From Prevotella sp. (lineage in GTDB: Bacteria; Bacteroidota; Bacteroidia; Bacteroidales; Bacteroidaceae), in NCBI GenBank assembly GCA_024697645.1, contig JAILFH010000116.1, positions 1-39,941 of the forward strand: a stretch of 39,941 nucleotides of DNA. The letters are read 5' to 3'. Every line of letters starts with the position of its first letter. The first letter of the stretch is position 1. Of this stretch, positions 1-8,553 are shown piece by piece. The notes under the pieces were generated by a model. It was not told where the DNA came from. It made no database searches and saw only the letters and a program-made list of their open reading frames with translations. Made by a program: the position numbers and the translations under genes.

Positions 1-177
1 AATCCCGGTCTCTCCGCAATATCGCTTGATTATCAGTGATATATGAGATTTACGCCCAGTTTTACACTCAAAAATGTAAAATTGGCGTTTTCTTTTTAAT
101 AGGTAAGAATACAGCACTATCTCGATTGCGTCAAGATATACAATTTTTCAATTTCACTGTTAAGCAAGAAAAAGAAT

Positions 178-202
178 CCCCCGTAAGAATGACTTACGAG
201 GG
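178..202 (-). terminator. Rho-independent terminator of the GH43 operon
   Basis: The arms at 178-187 and 193-202 pair over nine base pairs with one mismatch around a 5-nt loop. Read on the minus strand, the hairpin is followed by a T-rich tract (ATTCTTTTTCTT). It lies 33 bp past the stop codon of the minus-strand GH43 gene and fits as the end of that transcript. The first 177 bases of the window hold nothing else I can support. Confidence 0.75.
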
Positions 203-234
203 AGTGTTTTCTGATTCTTGATTCCCTATGATTA

Positions 235-1689
235 CTATAATCTTCGGAAGTTCCATTTTGAGTTGTCGCTGCTGAAGTCGTAGGTGGCAAGGGTGGGGGT
301 GCTATCGCCTGCTGAATAGAGCACAATGTTCTTGTTCAGCCCATCTGTTCCGGGAATCTTCTTGGGCATGATGCGATAGGTGCCGTCGGTGAGTTGTTCG
401 ATGCGCCATAGTTGGTTGTCGTCACCGCTGAATTCTTCCACGGTACTCACTTCGCATTCGGCAGTGGCTATAAGTGCACGTTTGGTTCCGCTGATGACAA
501 TTTTGAAGTAGGGGGCTCCCAGATATCCTTCGCCTTCTACGGGTGTAATGGTCCAGTGTTGGTGCGGACGGAACATATAGTCGCTGATCCTCACGCTGAT
601 GTTGCCTTTGGGCCAAGTGCCGATAACGTCGCTCAATTGCTGTTCGGCAATGGGTTTTACGGGTTCGTTGGGATCCAGTCGCCAGAAAGCCTGACGCTCT
701 TGTTCCATACGTACAAAGTCAACTGCCAATTCCAAGGAATAGCCACGTCGTTCTGATTCAATCTCAAAAGTGCCGCCCTTGAAGGGTTCTCCCGCCACAG
801 GCCAACCATTGCGCCAAAGCAATGGCCGTATAGCAAGCACACTACGTCCGCTACGGTCGAAATCTGCTTCATAGTGGCAGGACATCACCTCTACGCCCTC
901 GTCGATAATGGTCCGTCCAAAATGTCCAGGTCCTGTTGCCCGATTGCTTGCCGCTACCACCATTCTTCCACCACCGTGGAACATGTCGCGGCCCACATTG
1001 TCGTAGTAAGGACCTGTCACGCTCTTTGCCCTTCCCACCACTATATTGTAGGTAGAGTTCACGCCGTCGCAGCAGGTGCCGTGAGTGCCAAGCAGGTAAT
1101 ACCATCCGTCGCGGTAGATGAGGTCGGTGGCCTCACAGTCGATGGCAATGTCCAAAGGTTCGTTGCCTGTGATGCGTGTCCCAGTCTTAGGGTCAAGTTC
1201 AATCAGTCGGATGGTACCGAAATAGGTGCCGTAAGAAGCCCACAGGCGCCCGGTCGTGGGGTCCAGCATCAGCGAGGGATCTATGGCGTCCTGGTCTTCC
1301 AGTCCGTCGGAATAGGCCACTTCCTTGGCTTTGGTGTATTCGAATTGGGGCGACTGAGGGTCAAGAGTTTTGTTCCACATTGTCAGAATTCGGCCGTTGT
1401 GTCCACCTCCCAGCCCACCTCCAGTGGCTCCGTAGATGATGAGGTAACGGTCGCCGATTTTCAGAACGTCGGGTGCCGCACCGCCTCCCGGCCTTACTGC
1501 TCCCCCGTGCCAATTCCATCCATCTTCGGAGATCAGTCCTCCGCCACCAGTACCGAATGTGTAGTATTTTCCGTCGCACTCGGCTATGGTTGATGGGTCG
1601 TGGATATAAGGTGTACCCACTTGCGCTGCCACAGGACTCATCATGGCATGACAGCATATGAAAGACAAAATATATTGATAAGTTTTCAT
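235..1689 (-). CDS. Secreted GH43-family glycosidase with ricin-like C-terminal domain
   Basis: This 484-residue protein is probably an exo- or endo-acting arabinan/arabinoxylan hydrolase outside the cytoplasm. A signal peptide covers about residues 1-22. The five-bladed beta-propeller of GH43 follows, with the three expected acidic residues: Asp31 (HDPS, general base), Asp137 (AIDPS, pKa modulator) and Glu186 (CEATDLIY, general acid). GPGHFG near residue 255 matches the conserved His region. After about residue 330 the sequence changes to a domain with QHW and QLW motifs typical of a ricin-type beta-trefoil carbohydrate-binding fold. The gene starts 33 bp downstream of the 702-residue GH43 gene on the same strand, so the two are likely co-transcribed under the nearby HTCS regulator. 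Substrate is not decidable from sequence alone; the GH43 assignment is firm. Confidence 0.88.
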   Translation of the reverse strand: MKTYQYILSFICCHAMMSPVAAQVGTPYIHDPSTIAECDGKYYTFGTGGGGLISEDGWNWHGGAVRPGGGAAPDVLKIGDRYLIIYGATGGGLGGGHNGRILTMWNKTLDPQSPQFEYTKAKEVAYSDGLEDQDAIDPSLMLDPTTGRLWASYGTYFGTIRLIELDPKTGTRITGNEPLDIAIDCEATDLIYRDGWYYLLGTHGTCCDGVNSTYNIVVGRAKSVTGPYYDNVGRDMFHGGGRMVVAASNRATGPGHFGRTIIDEGVEVMSCHYEADFDRSGRSVLAIRPLLWRNGWPVAGEPFKGGTFEIESERRGYSLELAVDFVRMEQERQAFWRLDPNEPVKPIAEQQLSDVIGTWPKGNISVRISDYMFRPHQHWTITPVEGEGYLGAPYFKIVISGTKRALIATAECEVSTVEEFSGDDNQLWRIEQLTDGTYRIMPKKIPGTDGLNKNIVLYSAGDSTPTLATYDFSSDNSKWNFRRL

Positions 1690-1722
1690 TCTTTATTCCT
1701 TATTATGTAGTTTAGTTTCCTA

Positions 1723-3831
1723 TTATTTCATCCCCTTTCCTGAATCTATGATTTCGAAATCCGTAAACGGCTTGCCCTCGCTGTCGATGAATCTCACGCA
1801 GAAGTCGCTCAGTCCAGGACCATTGATGACAGCGCATCTCAGTATGTTACGGCCTTTCTTCAAAGTCAGTCGTGCCGACATTCCATCATCTTCTACCATG
1901 CGTCGGTCGCCCTCCAGCAGTAGTACTTCCTCGCCATTGAGCCACCACATGGAAGCACCGTTGGAACCTGCCGCCAGACGGAGTCCTGTGTGTTCCTCCT
2001 TGCAGTCGATGACTGTTACCCCCCAGAAGAGTGATCCGTAGGTCTGCTGTCCCCATTTTTCGGCGAAGCGGAACAGTTTCACGTTATAGTTCTCGCTGTC
2101 CAAAGCATGCCAAGTCAGGTTCTGCTTTCCCACCTTCACCTTTTGCCCGTTCTTCGGCAGTATCGTCTGCTGTCCCTTGAAATAGGATTTGTTGAAAGCC
2201 TCATTCAGGTATGAGTTGGTGAATACTACGTTCGAGCGGATATCCTGTTTGATGGGTTCCAACAGCATCCAACGGCGTATAAAGCCCTTTTCGTCGGGTT
2301 TGGCAGTCAGAGCGCTTTTGCTCTCGGTGAAGTATTGCTGACGATTCTTGAATTGTACCCAGTCAATGCTAACGGCTTTGTCTTCGCAGGTTACCACCAG
2401 GTCTGTGATTCCCTTTGGCGTGTATTCTAAGGGTGCGGTCAGCATTAGCCATTGTCCTGCCAAGTCGCGGCGGAAACGTCCTTCACCGCTCTTCACGGTC
2501 ACCGTCAGGCTTGCTATGACCTTCCCATGAGGCGATTTCTCACGTAGGCAAAGAGACGTGTTTTTATTGGCTCTTACCGAGATGATGAGGTAACCGTCTT
2601 TCACTTCGCTGAAGTCAATACCCTCATAGCGCAGCCAACTGCCTTTCTGTGGAAGTGTGGCTTCCATGCTGCAGATTTCACTGTTAGTCTCGGCGAAGAC
2701 TCTGGTAACACCCTCACTGGCTTCATTATAACCGTCGATTTCAATTCTTTCGCAGGCTTTGTTAATGCCCACGCCCCTTCTTGTAGGCTTCACTTCGCAA
2801 ATGGTTCCATCGGCATTGAATTCAATCTTGTCAATACATACTGAGCGTCGTTTGTCGTCATTTGGCGAGAGGTCGTTGTGGTGGTAGAACAGATACCATT
2901 GTCCTTTATATTCCACCAGACTGTGATGATTCGTCCAGCAGGAATTCGCGTGCTCCGCCATGATGATTCCTTTGAAATCCCAGGGTCCCAGCGGACTTTT
3001 GGACATCGAGTAGGCCAATGTCTCAGTGGGATTCTTGCCACCGCTCGTGTCGCCCCGTACCCAGGGGAACGTGAGATAGTACCAGTCGCCGCGCTTAAAG
3101 GCGAACGGTCCCTCCTTGAATCCTTCGGGAAGACCTTCCATCTGCTGTCCACCGACCAACATAGCGGGTGGTTCCACATCGCTGCCCTCACGTCGGGGGA
3201 AGCGCATCTCCTGCAGTTCTCCATCAAGTTCCTTCATGTTGCTCTTCAGTTTCGCACCTCTGATTCCCATGCCGCTCCAATAGAGATAAGCAGATCCGTC
3301 ATCGTCGATGAGCACACAGGGGTCAATGCCCGACACCCCCTTGATGGGTTCCGGTTCACAGACGAAGGGTCCTTCCGGATGGTCGGCAGTTGCCACACCG
3401 ATGGAGAATCCCTGTCGGCCTTTCGGGGCATTGGGGAAGTAGAAGTAGTACTTGCCGTTTTTGTAGACGCAGTCGGGAGCCCACATCGAATAGCCTACGG
3501 GATTTCCCCAAGGCACCTTCTCCTGACTTACGATAGTCCCATGGTCCTTCCAGTCGGTAAGGTTCTCCGATGAAAACACATGATAGTCAGCCATGCAGAA
3601 CCAATCTTTCCGCTGTCCCTCAGGAGGGAGGATGTCGTGAGAAGGATAGAGATAGACTTTCCCATTGAACACTCTTGCCGTAGGATCGGCGGTGTATTGG
3701 TCTCTGATGACGGGGTTTTGTGCCTGTGCCGACCAAGGTGCAACTACCATAGCACTAGCGAGCGCCGCGAACATATTGCGGACTTTCCTCTTGGTCCATA
3801 GTCTGGACCTATTTCCCTTCGCATTTCTCAT
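1723..3831 (-). CDS. Secreted GH43-family glycosidase with CBM6-like module
   Basis: This 702-residue enzyme has an N-terminal basic stretch and a hydrophobic signal sequence ending near AQAQ (residue 38). An in-frame ATG at residue 20 is an alternative start that would give a more ordinary signal peptide. The catalytic propeller shows Asp49 (TADPTARVF), Asp170 (GIDPCVL) and Glu240 (KEGPF), the GH43 triad. Residues about 365-500 look like a CBM6-type beta-sandwich (ERIEIDGYNEASEGV at the start, IDWVQF at the end). The last 200 residues form a further beta-rich domain, possibly sugar-binding, that I cannot name. The likely role is removal of arabinose or xylose from plant polysaccharide. It is the first gene of a two-gene minus-strand unit. 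I found no strong TAnnTTTG promoter just upstream, where the HTCS 3-prime end and a 21-bp repeat lie. Confidence 0.88.
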   Translation of the reverse strand: MRNAKGNRSRLWTKRKVRNMFAALASAMVVAPWSAQAQNPVIRDQYTADPTARVFNGKVYLYPSHDILPPEGQRKDWFCMADYHVFSSENLTDWKDHGTIVSQEKVPWGNPVGYSMWAPDCVYKNGKYYFYFPNAPKGRQGFSIGVATADHPEGPFVCEPEPIKGVSGIDPCVLIDDDGSAYLYWSGMGIRGAKLKSNMKELDGELQEMRFPRREGSDVEPPAMLVGGQQMEGLPEGFKEGPFAFKRGDWYYLTFPWVRGDTSGGKNPTETLAYSMSKSPLGPWDFKGIIMAEHANSCWTNHHSLVEYKGQWYLFYHHNDLSPNDDKRRSVCIDKIEFNADGTICEVKPTRRGVGINKACERIEIDGYNEASEGVTRVFAETNSEICSMEATLPQKGSWLRYEGIDFSEVKDGYLIISVRANKNTSLCLREKSPHGKVIASLTVTVKSGEGRFRRDLAGQWLMLTAPLEYTPKGITDLVVTCEDKAVSIDWVQFKNRQQYFTESKSALTAKPDEKGFIRRWMLLEPIKQDIRSNVVFTNSYLNEAFNKSYFKGQQTILPKNGQKVKVGKQNLTWHALDSENYNVKLFRFAEKWGQQTYGSLFWGVTVIDCKEEHTGLRLAAGSNGASMWWLNGEEVLLLEGDRRMVEDDGMSARLTLKKGRNILRCAVINGPGLSDFCVRFIDSEGKPFTDFEIIDSGKGMK

Positions 3832-3952
3832 AACGATATGTCAAATTAATTGATCGATAATAATGATGTTGTAAGTATAGTAAAGTTTTTTGTATATTTA
3901 TTGGTTTTGCAAGAAAGATTCGCACTGAAAGTCAGTTGGTGTCGGTTCTCTC

Positions 3953-4057
3953 ATTACTCATTCCTAATTCCTCATTACTCACTCCTAATTACTCATTACT
4001 CATTCCTAATTACTCATTACTCACTCCTAATTACTCATTACTCATTCCTAATTACTC
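3953..4057. repeat. 21-bp tandem array overlapping the HTCS stop codon
   Basis: Five contiguous units of exactly 21 bp start at 3953, 3974, 3995, 4016 and 4037. They are built from ATTACTCA, T/CTCCTAATT and ACTC. The last unit contains the HTCS stop codon (4052-4054) and its final Glu codon, so the array looks as if it grew outward from the gene end. It fills half of the 220-bp gap between the HTCS gene and the GH43 operon. It would be transcribed as the 3-prime tail of the HTCS message or the leader of the GH43 message. Confidence 0.9.
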
Positions 4058-7000
4058 ATTATCTTTCTCGTATTCTCGCATGTAGTCACGAGGAGAAAGT
4101 CCGTAGAATTTCTTGAAGATGGTGGAGAAGGAGGCAGGACTGTTGAAACCACACGCATACATCACTTCGGTAATGTTCATGCTTTGGTTGACGAGCAGAT
4201 GGGCCGCCTGCTTCAACCGGATGTTGCGGATGAAGTCGTGAGGAGTCTGCCCCGTGAGTTCTTTCATCTTGCGGTGGAGGTGGACACGACTGATGCCTAC
4301 TTCCTCGGCAATGCGGTCAACACTCAGGTCGGAGTTGCTGATGTTGTTGTTGATGACTTTCATCACCCGCTCGAGCAGTTTCTCGTCGGGCGACTTCATC
4401 GTCACGGCTTCCACTTGCTCTTCGAGTTGGTCGTTGCGTCCGTATTTCAGGCGGAGCATGTCGACCTTGTTGATGAGATTGATGACGGTGCGACTGAGAA
4501 TATCCATGTTGAACGGCTTCACGATATAGGCATCGGCACCAGTCTCAAGACCCTCGAGATGGTCTTCGTCGCGATTCTTGGCAGTCAGCAGGATGACTGG
4601 AATGTGGTTGGTTGAGGGATTCAGTTTGATCTTTGAGCATAGTGTGCTTCCGTCCATTTCGGGCATCATGATGTCGGAGATGACGAGGTCGGGGAGGGTC
4701 TTGAGGACTTCCTTCAGACCTTCGAGACCATTCGAACATCCCGTCACGTCGTAGTTGGCACTGAACTCGGTGCATAGATAGTTGCGGATTTCTTCGTCGT
4801 CTTCCACGATGACGATGGATTTACGACGCTTCGGCTTCTCCTGTTCGGCAGGGGTGCTCAGTTCGGCGGCCTTCTCGTCGATGAGATTCGTAAGGGCCGT
4901 TTGCTCCTGGGCGTCTGTTATCATTTCGTCAGGTTGCAGATGGCTGTTGCCCAGCGGGATTGTGACCACAAACTCACAGCCGTCGCTGGTGTTCTGAGCC
5001 TTGATGGTGCCATGATGGAGTTCCACGAGCGAGCGCGTGAGGTCGAGTCCGATGCCTGTGCCCACGTTGCGGTCGTTTGCCGTTGTAGGCAACTGATAGA
5101 AGCGTTTGAAGATGAGTTGCAGTTGCTCTTCGGGAATCTTCTCGCCATTGTTGTAGAACGAGATGGAGGCGTTCTTCTCGTCGTGAGTCACCTTGATATC
5201 AACCATTCCCCCAGGCTTGGTGAATTTGAACGCATTCGAGAGAATGTTGACGACGACCTTGTCGAAGTTGCTGCGGTCGATCCATACGGGCAGACTTTGT
5301 GCGTCGTGCTCGAAACTGAACTCTATGTTCTTAGTCTTTGCCTGCTGACTGAACATCGCATAGATGTCGCCTAAGAAGCCGATGAGGTCGGTTTCGCGCA
5401 TTCGCATCTGCATCAGTCCCTTGTCAATCTTGCGAAGGTCCATCATCTGGTTGATGAGTCCAACTATGCGTTCGGCGTTGCGGCGCATCGTCTCGTAGAG
5501 TCCTTGCCGCTGTGGGTCCTTGTCCTGCTTGATGAGCGACTGCAAGGGAGTTACGATGAGCGTCATGGGCGTGCGTATCTCGTGACTGATGTTCATGAAG
5601 AAACGCAGTTTGGCATCAGCCATCTGTTCAGCATGGATGTGTTCCTGCAGGCGCAACTGGTTTTGCATCTTGCGTTGGCGACTGCGGATGAAGAGCCACG
5701 CGGCCAGTGCGGCCAGAAGCAGATAGAACGCTATCGCCCACCAGGAGGCATACCAGGGGGCATGCACCTTGATGGTGAACTCGCGGACGTCAGTTTCCTG
5801 CTGATTGTTGACGGCCTTGATGCGGAAATCATAGGTGCCGGGCGTCAGCCGGCTGAAGGTGATCTCGTTGGTTCCCGTCTGCAACTGGTTCCATTCCTCG
5901 CCGTTGATACTATAATAATAGGTGATGTGCTCGGGATTGTCGTAAGTGAAAGTGGAGAGTTGGAGCGTGAATGAATTGTCATCGTGGCAGAAGTCGAAGC
6001 GGCTGGAATTGATTACGAGGCTGTCAGTAATCGTATAACTGCCAGATTTCATTCCCGTGGTGATAGGCGTCTGGCCCATCATCAGCCCAGTGAGATAGAC
6101 GCGGGCCTTCCACGTTTGCGGCTGGATGTCGGCAGGATTGAACCAACTGATACCGCCTGTGCCGCCAAAGATGAGGTTGCCGGAGGCGCTTCTTGATACA
6201 GTTCCCTCGCTGAATTCATTGCCCTGAAGACCATTGTCAACATAATAGTTGGTGCAGATCATCTTTTCGGGATTGAAGCAACAGAGCCCGTGATAGGTGC
6301 CCAGCCAGAGATTTCCCTTCTTATCGTTGATAACTGAACAGATGCTGTTGGTGGGCAGTCCGTCTTCTGTGGTGTAGTAGCGTTCCTTATGAGTGCGGAG
6401 ATCATAGCAATAGAGTCCGTCGTAGGTACCAAGCCACACCCTGTCGCGGGAGTCGGCATAGACTGAGCACATGTAACTGCTGGGAGTTGTGCAATTGACT
6501 CCAAGTGCATTTGTCCAACTGTCGTTGGCAATATCGTAGCAGCAGAATCCAACTGAACAGGCCACAAAGAGTCGCCGCTCGTCATGGGAGAGACATATCT
6601 TGGTGAGGAAGTTGTTGGGGATGCTGTTCATTTTGTGATCAGTATCGGCTCCCTGTTTCATGGTATAGTGAGTGCGCTGACCTGTCTCGATGTTGATTCG
6701 CATCAGTCCGTTACCCATGGTTGCTATCCAGACATCACCGTTGCTGGCAGCGGTCAGTCCGAAGACGTTTACGCTGTTGCCCAACTGCAGATTCTCAGGG
6801 TGCCACTGGCCTGTGGCGGGATCAATCCACCCGCATCCCTCGTTGTAGGATCCAAGCCAGATTCGACCTTTCTTATCTTCGGCCATAGAGAGAATGGTGC
6901 TGGGACATTGAGTGAAATGTCGGGCGGAAGTATAGGCGCCGTCCATGAGATAGAGCCCGTCTTTGTCGGTTCCTAACCACAAGCGTCCCTTACTGTCGAC

Positions 7001-8047
7001 AAGCGTACTCGTTACAGAGTTGGTTCCAATGACATTGCGGCTGCCCAGTCGTTCGCCCATATATCCGAAATCCATCTTCGCCTTGGGTTGCATAAAGAGT
7101 CCTTTCTGAAGCAAGCATACCCAGATGTTTCCGTTTCGGTCCTCGAGGATAGAACTCACTTTGCCCTTCGTCATATCTAACTGGTTGCTGTAGAAGGGAT
7201 TCGCTGTCAATTGACCATTATGGGGATTATAAATAAACATTCCCTGTCCATCGCATCCCAACAGCAATTGTCCACTACGGGTGGGGTAGAACGTACGGAT
7301 GGGGAGTCCGGCCGTTTCTTCGATGAATTCGAAGGTGCGTTTGTTATCGTCGAACTGATAGATGCCTTTTCCATAGACGGCAGCATAAACATTACCCATA
7401 GGGTCTTGTCTGATTTCCATGAGTTTCGACTTCTGGTCAGAATCCTGGAAGAACTTGGTCTGATGGTTGCCTTCGACGAGAACAATTCCATTGCTCTCGG
7501 TGAGAATCCACAATCTTTCCATCGTGTCCTCCATCGCAAACCTAATGTAACTTTGCCCTGCACTTAGTTTGGTGTCGGTTTGTCCCGTTGCCGACTTCTC
7601 ATCGAGGCGCATAATTCCATAACCCGACGTACAAGCCAGCATGATGCCCTCACTGGTTTCCATGATATAATTAATATAGGTGCCAATGGCATTGCCCCGG
7701 GCATCCTTCAACTGGATGTTGTTGAATCTTCCACCATCGTAGGTTTGCACAGTGACGTTGCTTCCCACGTAGATGGTTCCTTTCCGACTTTGGGCCACGC
7801 AGTTGATGTAGTTGCCGCTGATGCCAGACTGACCATCTTCTTTCATAAATACGCGGAACTGGTAGCCATCATATCGGTTGAGGCCGTTTTGTGTGGCTAT
7901 CCATATAAATCCGTCAGCGTCTTGAAACACCTGTGCGGTAAGGTTGCTCGACAGATGGTTGTCGGCGTTGAACAGTTTTCCAGTCTGTGCTGTTGCACCC
8001 AGGACAGCAAGAATAGGAATTAAGAAAACCAGAATTAGTCGCTTCAT
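4052..8047 (-). CDS. Hybrid two-component system sensor/regulator (HTCS)
   Basis: This 1331-residue one-protein signalling system senses a glycan fragment in the periplasm and activates glycan-use genes. Order of parts: signal peptide 1-21; fourteen or so Reg_prop beta-propeller repeats to about 640 (recurring D.KG.LWLGT pattern); Y_Y_Y domain about 690-762; membrane helix about 768-787; HisKA with His822 in SHEIRTP; HATPase with N-box (NILSNAF, about 934-940) and G-box (GTGIGL at 997); receiver with acidic pair 1083-1084, phospho-acceptor Asp1125 (SDIMMP) and Lys1177; AraC HTH from about 1238 to 1325. All key catalytic residues are present, so it should be active. Its position next to two GH43 genes suggests arabinan- or xylan-derived oligosaccharides as signal. 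A SusC/SusD pair is absent from the window. Confidence 0.97.
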   Translation of the reverse strand: MKRLILVFLIPILAVLGATAQTGKLFNADNHLSSNLTAQVFQDADGFIWIATQNGLNRYDGYQFRVFMKEDGQSGISGNYINCVAQSRKGTIYVGSNVTVQTYDGGRFNNIQLKDARGNAIGTYINYIMETSEGIMLACTSGYGIMRLDEKSATGQTDTKLSAGQSYIRFAMEDTMERLWILTESNGIVLVEGNHQTKFFQDSDQKSKLMEIRQDPMGNVYAAVYGKGIYQFDDNKRTFEFIEETAGLPIRTFYPTRSGQLLLGCDGQGMFIYNPHNGQLTANPFYSNQLDMTKGKVSSILEDRNGNIWVCLLQKGLFMQPKAKMDFGYMGERLGSRNVIGTNSVTSTLVDSKGRLWLGTDKDGLYLMDGAYTSARHFTQCPSTILSMAEDKKGRIWLGSYNEGCGWIDPATGQWHPENLQLGNSVNVFGLTAASNGDVWIATMGNGLMRINIETGQRTHYTMKQGADTDHKMNSIPNNFLTKICLSHDERRLFVACSVGFCCYDIANDSWTNALGVNCTTPSSYMCSVYADSRDRVWLGTYDGLYCYDLRTHKERYYTTEDGLPTNSICSVINDKKGNLWLGTYHGLCCFNPEKMICTNYYVDNGLQGNEFSEGTVSRSASGNLIFGGTGGISWFNPADIQPQTWKARVYLTGLMMGQTPITTGMKSGSYTITDSLVINSSRFDFCHDDNSFTLQLSTFTYDNPEHITYYYSINGEEWNQLQTGTNEITFSRLTPGTYDFRIKAVNNQQETDVREFTIKVHAPWYASWWAIAFYLLLAALAAWLFIRSRQRKMQNQLRLQEHIHAEQMADAKLRFFMNISHEIRTPMTLIVTPLQSLIKQDKDPQRQGLYETMRRNAERIVGLINQMMDLRKIDKGLMQMRMRETDLIGFLGDIYAMFSQQAKTKNIEFSFEHDAQSLPVWIDRSNFDKVVVNILSNAFKFTKPGGMVDIKVTHDEKNASISFYNNGEKIPEEQLQLIFKRFYQLPTTANDRNVGTGIGLDLTRSLVELHHGTIKAQNTSDGCEFVVTIPLGNSHLQPDEMITDAQEQTALTNLIDEKAAELSTPAEQEKPKRRKSIVIVEDDEEIRNYLCTEFSANYDVTGCSNGLEGLKEVLKTLPDLVISDIMMPEMDGSTLCSKIKLNPSTNHIPVILLTAKNRDEDHLEGLETGADAYIVKPFNMDILSRTVINLINKVDMLRLKYGRNDQLEEQVEAVTMKSPDEKLLERVMKVINNNISNSDLSVDRIAEEVGISRVHLHRKMKELTGQTPHDFIRNIRLKQAAHLLVNQSMNITEVMYACGFNSPASFSTIFKKFYGLSPRDYMREYEKDNE

Positions 8048-8076
8048 TTCGTTAGTAATATGTTACATATTGATTA

Positions 8077-8108
8077 CAAAGATAAAACTTTTTTTCAAAA
8101 GTACCAAA
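8077..8108 (-). promoter_or_regulatory. Bacteroidetes-type promoter of the HTCS gene
   Basis: Read on the minus strand, TTTG (8105-8108) is separated by 20 nt from TATCTTTG (8077-8084), matching the Bacteroidetes sigma consensus exactly. It lies 30 bp upstream of the HTCS start codon. Confidence 0.8.
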
Positions 8109-8162
8109 TGAATGTTACAAATGAGAAAATACGTGTAACAAATATGCTGGATATAAATGTTC

Positions 8163-8280
8163 TAATTTTGCAATCGAATTTATGTATAAGACATGTTATT
8201 GTTTTCAAAAGCAGGGGGCTGATGTGTTTCACCCTCCTGCAAAAGTAAGTTGCTAATCCTTAGGGGTTAGCATTTTTTGT
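8163..8280 (+). ncRNA. Candidate structured small RNA with its own promoter element and terminator
   Basis: A TAATTTTG element (8163-8170, matching TAnnTTTG) predicts transcription from about 8177. Two hairpins follow. The first pairs 8211-8218 with 8233-8240 (eight pairs including one G-U). The second pairs 8252-8259 with 8264-8271 (eight pairs, one G-U) and is followed by six T residues, a good intrinsic terminator. No coding gene on the plus strand ends here, since the gene to the left runs the other way. The GH92 gene has a separate promoter at 8492. A free RNA of about 100 nt therefore explains the terminator best. The -33 element is not convincing. An attenuated leader or a relic is the alternative. 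Confidence 0.5.
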
Positions 8281-8491
8281 GTCTTAATTTGAGCATGTGT
8301 CAAACGTGATTTAGGTCTTCACTTGTCATTTTTGTCCACATTATATATTATTCATGAAGATGGGTCCTATGACAGATGAGGGAGAGGGGCAACATCAGGA
8401 ATTTGAAGGCGTGTGGGGAAGAAATTCCACAGAATTCTCCCGATTTTCAATTTTTTATTCTTTTATTTTTCCGTTTCTGCCCATCATTCAT

Positions 8492-8499
8492 TATCTTTG
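8492..8499 (+). promoter_or_regulatory. Promoter -7 element for the GH92 gene
   Basis: TATCTTTG matches TAnnTTTG and is followed by a G/A-rich leader of about 50 nt to the ATG at 8554. The expected upstream TTTG is only partly matched. The stretch 8281-8491 holds nothing further I can support. Confidence 0.65.
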
Positions 8500-8553
8500 C
8501 AGAACGAACGGAGAAAAAGTTCTTCGTCCATTTCTATCAAAATTACCCGAGAC

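Noticed and set aside
36..221. 61-codon plus-strand frame at the left edge
   Set aside because: No ribosome-binding or promoter signal, no domain, and it runs through the terminator hairpin of the GH43 operon.
8252..8277. Terminator of the HTCS gene
   Set aside because: The HTCS gene starts, not ends, on this side and runs in the other direction; the T run follows on the plus strand.
8413..8553. Extended N-terminus of the GH92 enzyme
   Set aside because: The extra 47 codons precede a standard signal peptide and contain the promoter element.
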